Assembly (NCBI GenBank): GCA_017411665.1
Contig: JAFQPT010000102.1
Span: forward strand, 1-5,693
Origin: Oscillospiraceae bacterium
GTDB taxonomy: Bacteria; Bacillota_A; Clostridia; Oscillospirales; Oscillospiraceae
Direction of reading: 5' to 3'
Length of the DNA stretch: 5,693 nucleotides
Shown piece after piece: positions 1-5,693 of the stretch (the first letter of the stretch is position 1; the number at the start of each line of letters is the position of its first letter). The notes under the pieces are model-generated. The model saw nothing but the letters and a program-made list of their open reading frames with translations, searched no databases and had not been told where the DNA came from. The translations under genes and the position numbers were made by a program.

Positions 1-80
1 CGTTATTACTAATGTGAAGCAATGAAAAACGGGAGCACCGCGGTGCTCCCGTTTTTCATTGCTTCACATTAGTAATAACG
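1..80. repeat. Perfect 80-bp palindrome at the window edge
   Basis: Bases 1-40 are the exact reverse complement of bases 41-80, with no mismatch and no spacer; the centre lies between 40 and 41. The inner part (25-56) is an ordinary intrinsic terminator and could be palindromic by itself. The outer arms (1-24 and 57-80) go well beyond a terminator stem, and the right arm runs into the last codons of rpsU. As a result bases 1-12 read CGT TAT TAC TAA on the plus strand, the same Arg-Tyr-Tyr-stop that ends rpsU on the minus strand. The symmetry reaches base 1, so its true extent is unknown. The likeliest cause is an assembly or library fold-back at the hairpin. A true tail-to-tail inverted copy or a hairpin-ended molecule is possible but less likely. 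Confidence 0.95.
25..56 (-). terminator. Rho-independent terminator after rpsU
   Basis: A GC-rich stem (31-50, GGGAGCACC pairing with GGTGCTCCC) is flanked by five A on one side and five T on the other, so it gives an A-tract, stem and U-tract on either strand. It begins about 12 nt after the rpsU stop codon and is well placed to end the rpsU transcript and the operon. The symmetry means it would also work for a gene converging from the left. Because it lies inside the edge palindrome, the half distal to rpsU may be an artefact copy of the near half, but a stem of this shape is normal here. Confidence 0.85.
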
Positions 81-254
81 CTTCTTCTTGTTCTTACGAG
101 CAGCCTCGGACTTCTTACGACGCTTAACGCTGGGGCTCTGATAGTATTCCTTCTTTCTCAGATCCTGCTGGATGCCAGCCTTAGCGCAGTCACGCTTAAA
201 TCTCTTAAGAGCGTTATCCAGAGATTCATTCTCTCTAACGATAATTTCGGACAT
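69..254 (-). CDS. rpsU: Small ribosomal subunit protein bS21
   Basis: This 61-residue, very basic protein matches the bS21 family throughout. The N-terminus [20 protein letters not shown] holds the conserved V-x-x-N-E-S-L-x-x-A-L-x-R-F-K pattern. A middle segment [14 protein letters not shown] follows, then P-S-V-K-R-R-K-K and a Lys/Arg tail ending R-Y-Y. bS21 binds the 30S platform near the 3' end of 16S rRNA and helps initiation. The ATG at 254 is chosen because a strong Shine-Dalgarno (GGGAGGG, 261-267) lies 6 nt upstream and because family homology starts there; an in-frame ATG at 293 would only add leader sequence. The gene follows leuS by 105 nt, has its own consensus promoter and ends at a terminator. 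Length is normal for the family. Confidence 0.96.
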   Translation of the reverse strand: MSEIIVRENESLDNALKRFKRDCAKAGIQQDLRKKEYYQSPSVKRRKKSEAARKNKKKRYY

Positions 255-260
255 TTGTTT

Positions 261-310
261 CCCTCCCTTCAAAATCACTTTGCAGTGTTTCAAGGGCCAT
301 AATATATGGC
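261..310 (-). promoter_or_regulatory. rpsU leader: two hairpins and the Shine-Dalgarno
   Basis: In transcript order the first hairpin is at 310-296 (GCCATA, loop TAT, TATGGC; 6 bp). The second has a 5' arm at 296-284 (CCCTTGAAACACT), a GCAA tetraloop (283-280, GNRA type) and a 3' arm at 279-265 (AGTG, bulged A, TTTT, bulged G, AAGGG). All 13 bases of the 5' arm can pair, including one G-U, and the last five pairs take up the AAGGG half of the Shine-Dalgarno GAAGGGAGGG (270-261). The two stems share only base 296, so they could stack or compete slightly. This is compatible with control of initiation, for example feedback by bS21, but that role is inference. The stems are AU-rich and may be weak, and I do not recognise a named leader family. 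Confidence 0.45.
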
Positions 311-322
311 GTCAACATTGAT

Positions 323-351
323 ATTATAATGATTGAGTCGCCTGTTGTCAA
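323..351 (-). promoter_or_regulatory. Consensus sigma-A promoter of rpsU
   Basis: On the minus strand TTGACA (351-346) and TATAAT (328-323) are separated by exactly 17 bp, a perfect match to the housekeeping sigma consensus in both boxes and spacing. The -35 box starts 8 nt after the leuS stop codon. Transcription would be expected to start near 316-318, giving an rpsU leader of about 60 nt. There is no TG extension of the -10 box. With no terminator between leuS and rpsU, rpsU is probably read both from this promoter and by read-through from the upstream operon. Confidence 0.88.
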
Positions 352-359
352 GAGAAATA

Positions 360-2855
360 TTACTTAGCAGGCTTCAAAATCAAATTAACTATCTTGTTCT
401 TGACCACAATGGTCTTAACAATCTGCATGCCTTCCATCTGACGCTTAATCTTTTCGTCAGCACAAGCTGCCGCAATGACATCTTCATCAGCGCTGTCAGC
501 AGCAATGGTGATGGTGCTTCTGACCTTACCATTGACCTGAACAGCAATGGTGATTTCCTCGTCCTTGCACTTTTCTTCGGAGTACTTAGGCCATTCGGAA
601 ACAGAGCAGATGCCTTCAAAGCCCTTCATTTCCCAAATTTCATCACAGATGTGAGGAGCAAAGGGAGACAGCAGAGCCAGCAGAGTCTTCAGTTCTGCAC
701 GGTTGCAGGTCTTGCCCAACTGATTCATCAGAGTCATCAGAGCAGCAATTGCAGTATTGGGCTTCAGATTTTCAATATCTTCGGAAACCTTCTTAATGGT
801 CTTGTGCATGAGGGCCATGTTTGCCTTGGAGTATTCAACAGCATCGTCGTTAACACCTTCAGCCATGTTCCATACACGGTCCAGGAATCGCTTGCAGCCC
901 TTGACTGCTTCGTTGGACCAAGTAGCAACCTTTTCAAAGTCGCCGATAAACATGATATACAGACGCATGGTATCAGCGCCGTAGGTACGGATAACATCAT
1001 CGGGATTGACTACATTACCCAGAGACTTGGACATCTTTACGGAAGGCCGGTAAACATCGTTGCCGTACTTAGCCAAAGCAGCATCTTTTTCTTCCTGAGT
1101 CTTATAGTTTTCGATGTAGTGGGGATTATGACCCAGAATCATGCCGTGGCTGGTACGCTTTGCATAGGGTTCCTTGTAAGGTACAACACCAATGTCGTAC
1201 AGGAACTTATGCCAGAAGCGAGAATACAGCAGATGCAGGGTGGTATGTTCCATACCGCCGTTGTACCAGTCGACCATACCCCAGTATTCCAAAGCTTCCT
1301 TGGAAGCCAACGCTTCGTCGTTGTGAGGATCCATATAGCGCAGGAAGTACCAACTGGAGCCTGCCCACTGAGGCATGGTGTCGGTTTCACGCTTTGCGTC
1401 AGCACCACACTTGGGGCACTTGCAGTTGACCCAGTCGGTCATTGCAGCCAGAGGGCTTTCACCGTCATCGGTGGGTTCGTAGCTTTCTACATCGGGCAGC
1501 AGCAGAGGCAGTTCGGACTCGTCCATAGCAACTTCACCGCAGTGAGGGCAGTGAATGATGGGAATGGGTTCACCCCAGTAACGCTGACGGGAGAACACCC
1601 AGTCACGCAGCTTGAAGTTGGTCTTTGCTTCGCCAATTCCCTGCTCGGTCAGCCACTGAGTGATTACGGGAATCGCATCCTTTACGGTCAGACCGTTCAG
1701 GAAGCCGGAGTTTACCATAATGCCGGTGTCATCCTTCAAAGTGAAGGCCGCTTCTTCAATGTTGCCGCCTGCAACGACCTCGATGATTTCACATCCGAAT
1801 GCCTTAGCGAATTCCCAGTCGCGATCGTCATGACCGGGAACAGCCATAATTGCGCCGGTACCATAGGTAGACAGAACATAGTCGGAGATAAAGATGGGAA
1901 TTTCCTTACCGTTTACAGGGTTAATGCCCATAACGCCGCCCAGCTTTACACCGGTCTTTTCCTTATTCAGTTCAGTGCGTTCCAGGTCGGACTTAGCAGC
2001 TGCAGCAGCCTGGTAAGCCTTGATTTCATCCACGTTGGTCAGCTGATCCATCCACTTTGCAACGAGTGCGTGTTCGGGGCTGAGAACCATGTAGGTCGCG
2101 CCAAATAGAGTATCGGGACGAGTGGTGTAAACAACGATTTCATCACCCAGAGTAGAACGGAACTTCACTTCCGCACCGTGGCTGCGGCCAATCCAGTTGG
2201 TCTGCTGAGCCTTAACACGATCAATAAAGTCCAGACCATCCAGATCGTCGATCAGACGATCTGCATACTTGGTGATGCGCAGCATCCACTGGCTCTTTTC
2301 CTTGCGAACAACAGGTGCTCCACAGCGTTCGCATACACCTTCCACAACTTCTTCGTTTGCCAGAACGCACTTACAGCTGGTACACCAGTTAACGGGCATC
2401 TTAGCCTTATAAGCCAGACCGTTCTTGTACAGCTGCAGGAAGATCCACTGGGTCCACTTGAAGTACTTGGGATCGGTGGTGTTGATTTCACGGTCCCAGT
2501 CAAAGCTGTAACCCAGAGACTTCAGCTGGCGGCGGAAGTTCTTGATATTGTCTTCGGTAACAATACGGGGATGGATGTGGTTCTTAATTGCATAGTTTTC
2601 GGTAGGCAGACCAAATGCGTCGTAGCCCATGGGGAACAGAACATTGTTGCCGTCCATACGCATTTTGCGGGCAATGATGTCCATTGCGGTATAGGGACGG
2701 GGATGGCCTACGTGCAGACCGGCTGCGGAGGGATAAGGGAATTCAACCAAACCGAAGAACTTGGGCTTATCGCCACCGTTTTCAGCTGCATAAATCTTCT
2801 TTTCTTCCCAGATATCCTGCCATTTTTTCTCAATCGACGCGAAATCGTAATTCAT
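360..2855 (-). CDS. leuS: Leucyl-tRNA synthetase
   Basis: A complete class I cytosolic synthetase of 831 residues that charges tRNA-Leu with leucine using ATP; the length is in the usual bacterial range. Visible landmarks in order: the HIGH-type motif HVGH (48-51); a four-Cys cluster CTSC...CERC (158-178), probably a zinc knuckle; the CP1 editing domain (about 220-415) with the Thr-rich TTRPDT (244-249) and [10 protein letters not shown] (341-350), whose Asp residues are expected in the proofreading pocket; a second Cys cluster CPHC...CKCPKC (436-483); [11 protein letters not shown] (498-507); KMSKS (607-611); an anticodon-binding helical domain; and a C-terminal domain with the VNGKVR motif (774-779). 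The leucine-specific insertion before KMSKS is short. The ATG at 2855 has a modest GAGTGAG site upstream. It follows rsfS by 46 nt, too short a gap for a T-box, and none is visible. Confidence 0.98.
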   Translation of the reverse strand: MNYDFASIEKKWQDIWEEKKIYAAENGGDKPKFFGLVEFPYPSAAGLHVGHPRPYTAMDIIARKMRMDGNNVLFPMGYDAFGLPTENYAIKNHIHPRIVTEDNIKNFRRQLKSLGYSFDWDREINTTDPKYFKWTQWIFLQLYKNGLAYKAKMPVNWCTSCKCVLANEEVVEGVCERCGAPVVRKEKSQWMLRITKYADRLIDDLDGLDFIDRVKAQQTNWIGRSHGAEVKFRSTLGDEIVVYTTRPDTLFGATYMVLSPEHALVAKWMDQLTNVDEIKAYQAAAAAKSDLERTELNKEKTGVKLGGVMGINPVNGKEIPIFISDYVLSTYGTGAIMAVPGHDDRDWEFAKAFGCEIIEVVAGGNIEEAAFTLKDDTGIMVNSGFLNGLTVKDAIPVITQWLTEQGIGEAKTNFKLRDWVFSRQRYWGEPIPIIHCPHCGEVAMDESELPLLLPDVESYEPTDDGESPLAAMTDWVNCKCPKCGADAKRETDTMPQWAGSSWYFLRYMDPHNDEALASKEALEYWGMVDWYNGGMEHTTLHLLYSRFWHKFLYDIGVVPYKEPYAKRTSHGMILGHNPHYIENYKTQEEKDAALAKYGNDVYRPSVKMSKSLGNVVNPDDVIRTYGADTMRLYIMFIGDFEKVATWSNEAVKGCKRFLDRVWNMAEGVNDDAVEYSKANMALMHKTIKKVSEDIENLKPNTAIAALMTLMNQLGKTCNRAELKTLLALLSPFAPHICDEIWEMKGFEGICSVSEWPKYSEEKCKDEEITIAVQVNGKVRSTITIAADSADEDVIAAACADEKIKRQMEGMQIVKTIVVKNKIVNLILKPAK

Positions 2856-2901
2856 TGTGTACTCACTCGTTTCTGCTTAATTGTTGGTTCAAGTACTGAG
2901 C

Positions 2902-3255
2902 TTAGCCCAGATTTTCAATTTCGACGCGTTCTGCGTCAGCCCACAGGCGTTCCAGATCATAGAATTCTCTTGCTTCTTCCATAAATACGTGACAAATCAC
3001 GCAGCCGAAGTCCAGCAGAATCCAGCCGCTGTTGCGGTCGCCTTCACGCTTATGTGCAGGTTCGCCCACTTCTTCCATTCTGAATTCAATGGTATCGATC
3101 AGAGACTTGATGTGAGAAGTGGAGTTTGCGGTGCAAATTACAAAATAATCAGCCAGAACCGTTACGTCGGTAGTATGCATAACGGAAATATTCTTACCCA
3201 GCTTTTCGTCCATTGCCATTGCCGCAATTTTTGCCATTTCAGCAGGTTTCAACAT
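2902..3255 (-). CDS. rsfS: Ribosomal silencing factor RsfS
   Basis: A 117-residue cytosolic protein of the RsfS/Iojap/YbeB family, which binds uL14 on the 50S subunit and blocks joining to 30S, lowering translation when nutrients are short. Family marks are ADYFVICT (35-42) followed by S-T-S-H-I, the EG(x)nSGWILLDFG segment (71-84), HVF (89-91) and REFYDLERLW (96-105). The segment usually read as D-Y-G-D-V-V-V-H is D-F-G-C-V-I-C-H here, so an acidic position is Cys. The ATG at 3255 is preferred because GGGTGAT lies 4 nt upstream; a GTG at 3264 would add three residues with a weaker site. It sits 28 nt after the LCP gene and 46 nt before leuS. Its place next to nadD-yqeK is conserved in many Firmicutes. 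Confidence 0.95.
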   Translation of the reverse strand: MLKPAEMAKIAAMAMDEKLGKNISVMHTTDVTVLADYFVICTANSTSHIKSLIDTIEFRMEEVGEPAHKREGDRNSGWILLDFGCVICHVFMEEAREFYDLERLWADAERVEIENLG

Positions 3256-3259
3256 TTGT

Positions 3260-3266
3260 ATCACCC
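3260..3266 (-). promoter_or_regulatory. Ribosome binding site deciding the rsfS start
   Basis: GGGTGAT on the minus strand matches the GGTGAT end of the full Shine-Dalgarno complement and lies 4 nt before the ATG at 3255. It overlaps the alternative GTG at 3264-3262, so the two starts are mutually exclusive in use. This favours the ATG. Confidence 0.55.
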
Positions 3267-3283
3267 ATTCTTTCTAATTCCGC

Positions 3284-4795
3284 TTAACCACCGGTGTAAT
3301 AGAAGCTTGCACCCTGGTCAGCACTTGTTTTAATACTCAGATTACGCGATGTAATATCATCCTTATAAGGATTGAGATATTCGTTGATAACTTTTATCCA
3401 CTTGGTGGGGTTAATGAAGATGTAGCTCTGTCCGTTCACCAGACCACCCATCATCTGAGGCATATCCACAAACTGGATATTGTCGGGATCCATTTCCAGG
3501 AAATGCTTTGCATAGAACAGAATGTTGCCCGCGGTCAGATTCGACTGAACATGCTCCTGATAGATATCGATGGCTGCACCCAGATTGGGAATATTACCAA
3601 CGTCCAGAATCTGTTCTGCCAAAGCCTTAATAAAGTCGTGCTGAACATTGATTCGGCCAAGGTCACCGTTTGCATAGCCCTTGCGGAATCGCAATACCTT
3701 AACAGCATCACTGCCGGACAGCTTCTGATAGCCTTCCTTAATGTAAATCTGCAAACCCTGCTTATCGTCAACATACAGCATTTCCATAGGAACATCGAAG
3801 TAGACACCGCCGATTGCATCAATCAGCTTTTCCATCGCTTCTACGTCAACAACTGCCCAGCTGTCGATTTCAAAGCCCAGAATCTTCTTCATTTCCTTCA
3901 GCAGGCCATCAATGCCGTTGCCGCCGGAGGCGAGATTGCCCTGGTATGCGGTATTAACCTTCAGCAGTCCCTTATTAATCAGAGTATCGCGGGGAATGCT
4001 TACCATGTTGATTTTACCGTTTACGGTATCAAACATGCCGACAATAATAACGTCGGTACAGCCGCTTGCTACGTCACGTGCTGCAACAAGGAAAGTATAA
4101 CAACCCTTTTTACGGGTAGAATCAATTTCCTCAGTAACATCCTGACCATCCTGACTGGGATCGGTGTTGGGGACAATGACTTCATCGTGACGCTGGATTT
4201 CACCGCTGAAATCGGCATCATAAACATCCAGCTGTTCCTGTGTTACCCACATTTCTCTGACGAAGTATCCTGCAAAGCCTGTAATCGCAACAGCGAAAAT
4301 CAGCATCAGAGTCACAAGAATCTTCTTGCCCAGAGACCATTTTCTTGCTTCTCTTCTTGCCTGCTTGGCAGCTTTCTTTTCTTCCTTTTTCGCAATTTTT
4401 GCAGCTTTCTTTGCTTCCTTCTTTTCTGCACGGGTCAGCTTTTTCTTACCGCCTGCAGGTTCTTCCACGGGAACAGGCTCAGCAGCAGATTCGTTAACCA
4501 GCTGATCGGCAGGGATCCCAAAGGTCTCTGCAATGGAATTCACATAACCTTCCTCACCGGTCAAAGGAGCATCCTGTTCCATTACAGGCATTTCAATATC
4601 CGCTTCTTCTTCAGCTTCATCCGGAAGCACGATATCTTCAACCACAGTGATTTCGGGAATGACAACATCACTGACGATATCTTCGTCAATTTCCTGCCGG
4701 TTCAGTTCAACGTTTTCCAGAACATCTTCGGAAATGTTAACATCTGCAGCAGATGCAGCATCTTTGCCGCTTTTTTTATTGCCAAATAGTTTCAA
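3284..4795 (-). CDS. LCP (LytR-CpsA-Psr) family cell-wall polymer ligase
   Basis: A membrane protein of 503 residues from a TTG start. LCP proteins transfer teichoic acids or other polymers from an undecaprenyl-phosphate carrier to peptidoglycan outside the membrane. Layout: an acidic cytoplasmic tail (1-116); a Lys/Arg/Ala-rich block (117-158) with repeats such as KKEAKKAAKIAKKEEKKAAK, probably helical; one membrane segment (about 159-179); a linker; and the LCP domain (about 232-397). Expected lipid-phosphate and metal-binding residues are present: Asp248 in CTDVIIV, Arg269-Asp270 in SIPRDT, Arg369 and Arg371 in RFRKG, and Arg381 in DLGRI. About 105 residues follow the domain. The start is uncertain: TTG at 4795 follows a strong Shine-Dalgarno, while GTG at 4834 would add 13 residues. 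It is probably co-translated with nadD-yqeK. The exact polymer attached cannot be told. Confidence 0.93.
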   Translation of the reverse strand: MKLFGNKKSGKDAASAADVNISEDVLENVELNRQEIDEDIVSDVVIPEITVVEDIVLPDEAEEEADIEMPVMEQDAPLTGEEGYVNSIAETFGIPADQLVNESAAEPVPVEEPAGGKKKLTRAEKKEAKKAAKIAKKEEKKAAKQARREARKWSLGKKILVTLMLIFAVAITGFAGYFVREMWVTQEQLDVYDADFSGEIQRHDEVIVPNTDPSQDGQDVTEEIDSTRKKGCYTFLVAARDVASGCTDVIIVGMFDTVNGKINMVSIPRDTLINKGLLKVNTAYQGNLASGGNGIDGLLKEMKKILGFEIDSWAVVDVEAMEKLIDAIGGVYFDVPMEMLYVDDKQGLQIYIKEGYQKLSGSDAVKVLRFRKGYANGDLGRINVQHDFIKALAEQILDVGNIPNLGAAIDIYQEHVQSNLTAGNILFYAKHFLEMDPDNIQFVDMPQMMGGLVNGQSYIFINPTKWIKVINEYLNPYKDDITSRNLSIKTSADQGASFYYTGG

Positions 4796-4796
4796 T

Positions 4797-5693
4797 TTAA
4801 CCTTCCCTTCGTTTTCTAAACCATTCGTAAGCACTGCGGGAAATGTCCAGAATCGGAGCCCCTCTTGCAGTCAGGTCCTCCATGGTCATCCGCAGGCCAT
4901 CTTCCATAGCCGCATCCAAATTCTCATAACTGAGTGCTCGAATGCGTTCCACGCCATCAAAACAGCGGTTTGGTTCAATATAATCCGCCAGATAAATGAT
5001 TTTCTCCAAATCGGTCATATCCGGCTTCCCGGTCGTGTGCCACCGGATGGCATCGCGGATTTTTTCGCTTACACCGAATTCGTTGTAAGCCACCGCCGCG
5101 CCGGTGATTTGATGCAGTGTTTTATCTGTACCTGCAACAGACATGTCGATTATAATATCATATTTATCACACAATATCAACTGCTCTTCTACAGACAATT
5201 TCTTGGTAATATCGTGCAGAATTCCGGCTGCAGCGGCATCGTACTCATCTTCGCCCCAGCGTTTTGCGAGACGAACCGCTTCCTGTTCACAGCCCATTAC
5301 ATGAGGAATTCGCTTGGGCTTCAGCATTGCATGACCTTTTTCTCTCAGCCATGTAAGTTCCGCCTTTGCTCCGTAACAACGATTCCTAATGATATATTCA
5401 TAAACCGAATCATCCAGCAGCTGTTTGCCGGATGCTTCCTTCAGTGCCTGCCTTACATCTGTGGATGCCGCAGGATAAATTCCTGTTTCCAGTAATGTGA
5501 TGCGGGCATTGTAGGTTTTTCGCAGGTGTTGGATGTGTGCCAGAACATCCGCATCCTCATCCACACCGCGCAGCAGCACTGCGATTTCAGCCAGTGCCAT
5601 AATTGTCTCGGGACGAGACCAGCTTTCAAGAGAGAGAATCATGTCTGTGCCCATAATCAGCACAAACTCATCATTCGGATACAGTTCACGCAG
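4797..5693 (-). CDS. nadD-yqeK: NadD-YqeK fusion: NaMN adenylyltransferase and HD-domain Ap4A hydrolase (5' end missing)
   Basis: The frame is open to the window edge, so the N-terminus, with the NadD nucleotide-binding motif, is outside; 298 residues are visible. Residues 1-108 are the C-terminal part of NadD (NaMN + ATP to NaAD + PPi, NAD synthesis): FVLIMGTDMILSLESW (10-25), then the late motif AASTDVRQAL and the closing YEYIIRNRCYG. After a short linker comes a full YqeK (about 120-298) of the HD superfamily, which splits diadenosine tetraphosphate into two ADP. Its metal ligands are visible: His131 in RIPHVMG, His160-Asp161 in GILHDITKK, His194, His219 in IRWHTTG and Asp237 in YLADYIEPNR. 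No stop or restart separates the halves. B. subtilis has the two as adjacent genes, while fused forms occur in other Firmicutes and Mollicutes. It opens the visible operon. Confidence 0.94.
   Translation of the reverse strand: MRELYPNDEFVLIMGTDMILSLESWSRPETIMALAEIAVLLRGVDEDADVLAHIQHLRKTYNARITLLETGIYPAASTDVRQALKEASGKQLLDDSVYEYIIRNRCYGAKAELTWLREKGHAMLKPKRIPHVMGCEQEAVRLAKRWGEDEYDAAAAGILHDITKKLSVEEQLILCDKYDIIIDMSVAGTDKTLHQITGAAVAYNEFGVSEKIRDAIRWHTTGKPDMTDLEKIIYLADYIEPNRCFDGVERIRALSYENLDAAMEDGLRMTMEDLTARGAPILDISRSAYEWFRKRREG
4801..4808 (-). promoter_or_regulatory. Ribosome binding site of the LCP gene inside nadD-yqeK
   Basis: AGGGAAGG on the minus strand lies in the last codons of nadD-yqeK (the R-E-G end) and 5 nt upstream of the TTG at 4795. 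The nadD-yqeK stop (4799-4797) falls between this site and the TTG, leaving one base between the genes. This arrangement is typical of translational coupling and is the reason for preferring the TTG over the GTG at 4834. Confidence 0.6.

Noticed and set aside
1..80. Mobile-element end or attachment site in the palindrome
   Set aside because: No transposase or integrase nearby and no direct repeats; a terminator core plus mirrored rpsU end explains it better.
255..293. In-frame N-terminal extension of rpsU from the ATG at 293
   Set aside because: The added residues have no counterpart in bS21, and they would translate the leader hairpin and the strong Shine-Dalgarno that serves the ATG at 254.
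294..316. Second promoter in the rpsU leader from a TTGACG at about 309-314
   Set aside because: No -10 box at a suitable distance downstream; the sequence lies in the leader after the consensus promoter.
333..2108. Plus-strand open frame of 591 codons, antisense to leuS
   Set aside because: It lies almost entirely opposite leuS, a certain gene with every family motif, shows no recognisable domain and has no Shine-Dalgarno. It results from codon bias in leuS.
2856..2901. T-box or other leader RNA in front of leuS
   Set aside because: The gap is only 46 nt, with just a weak GTACTT/GAGTAC pairing, no T-box sequence and no terminator stem.
2178..2984. Plus-strand open frame of 268 codons, antisense to leuS and the rsfS end
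   Set aside because: It covers two real genes on the other strand and the gap between them; no family likeness, composition of a shadow frame.
3503..4789. Plus-strand open frame of 428 codons, antisense to the LCP gene
   Set aside because: Phe/Cys-rich translation of the reverse of a Lys/Glu-rich gene; no domain or start site supports it.
4647..5495. Plus-strand open frame of 282 codons across the LCP/nadD-yqeK junction
   Set aside because: Opposite two well-supported genes and crossing their boundary; no recognisable protein features.

Overview
The window is a compact, one-directional block of bacterial housekeeping genes, all on the minus strand. Read in the direction of transcription (right to left) the order is: a NadD-YqeK fusion (5' end off the window), an LCP (LytR-CpsA-Psr) membrane protein, rsfS, leuS and rpsU, ending in a strong hairpin terminator at the left edge. 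The neighbourhood nadD/yqeK - LCP - rsfS - leuS, the Gram-positive LCP protein and the purine-rich Shine-Dalgarno sites point to a Firmicute of class Clostridia. A gut Oscillospirales/Ruminococcaceae-type organism is my guess, but I cannot name a genus from the sequence.

Region by region: 4797-5693 encodes the C-terminal half of a nicotinate-mononucleotide adenylyltransferase joined in frame to a complete HD-domain YqeK (Ap4A hydrolase). At 3284-4795 lies an LCP cell-wall polymer ligase with an unusually long charged cytoplasmic tail; its likely start is a TTG one base after the previous stop. At 2902-3255 is the ribosomal silencing factor RsfS, and at 360-2855 a full-length leucyl-tRNA synthetase. 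The gaps between these four genes are 1, 28 and 46 nt, and I see no terminator or promoter in them, so they look like one operon. Between leuS and rpsU there is a textbook sigma-70/sigma-A promoter (TTGACA, 17 bp, TATAAT), followed by a leader of about 60 nt with two hairpins, the second reaching into the rpsU Shine-Dalgarno sequence. rpsU (bS21) then ends at the terminator.

Functionally the set joins NAD synthesis, removal of the alarmone Ap4A (a by-product of aminoacyl-tRNA synthetases), cell-wall polymer attachment, ribosome silencing, leucine charging and a small-subunit ribosomal protein. This is a growth and translation cluster with conserved members. I found no mobile element, CRISPR array, tRNA or defence system.

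The most notable signal is at the left edge: bases 1-80 form a perfect, spacerless 80-bp palindrome that includes the terminator and also the last codons of rpsU. This is most likely an assembly fold-back at a contig end, but a real inverted duplication is not excluded. The second most notable is the rpsU leader, with a perfect promoter and a candidate hairpin over the ribosome binding site.
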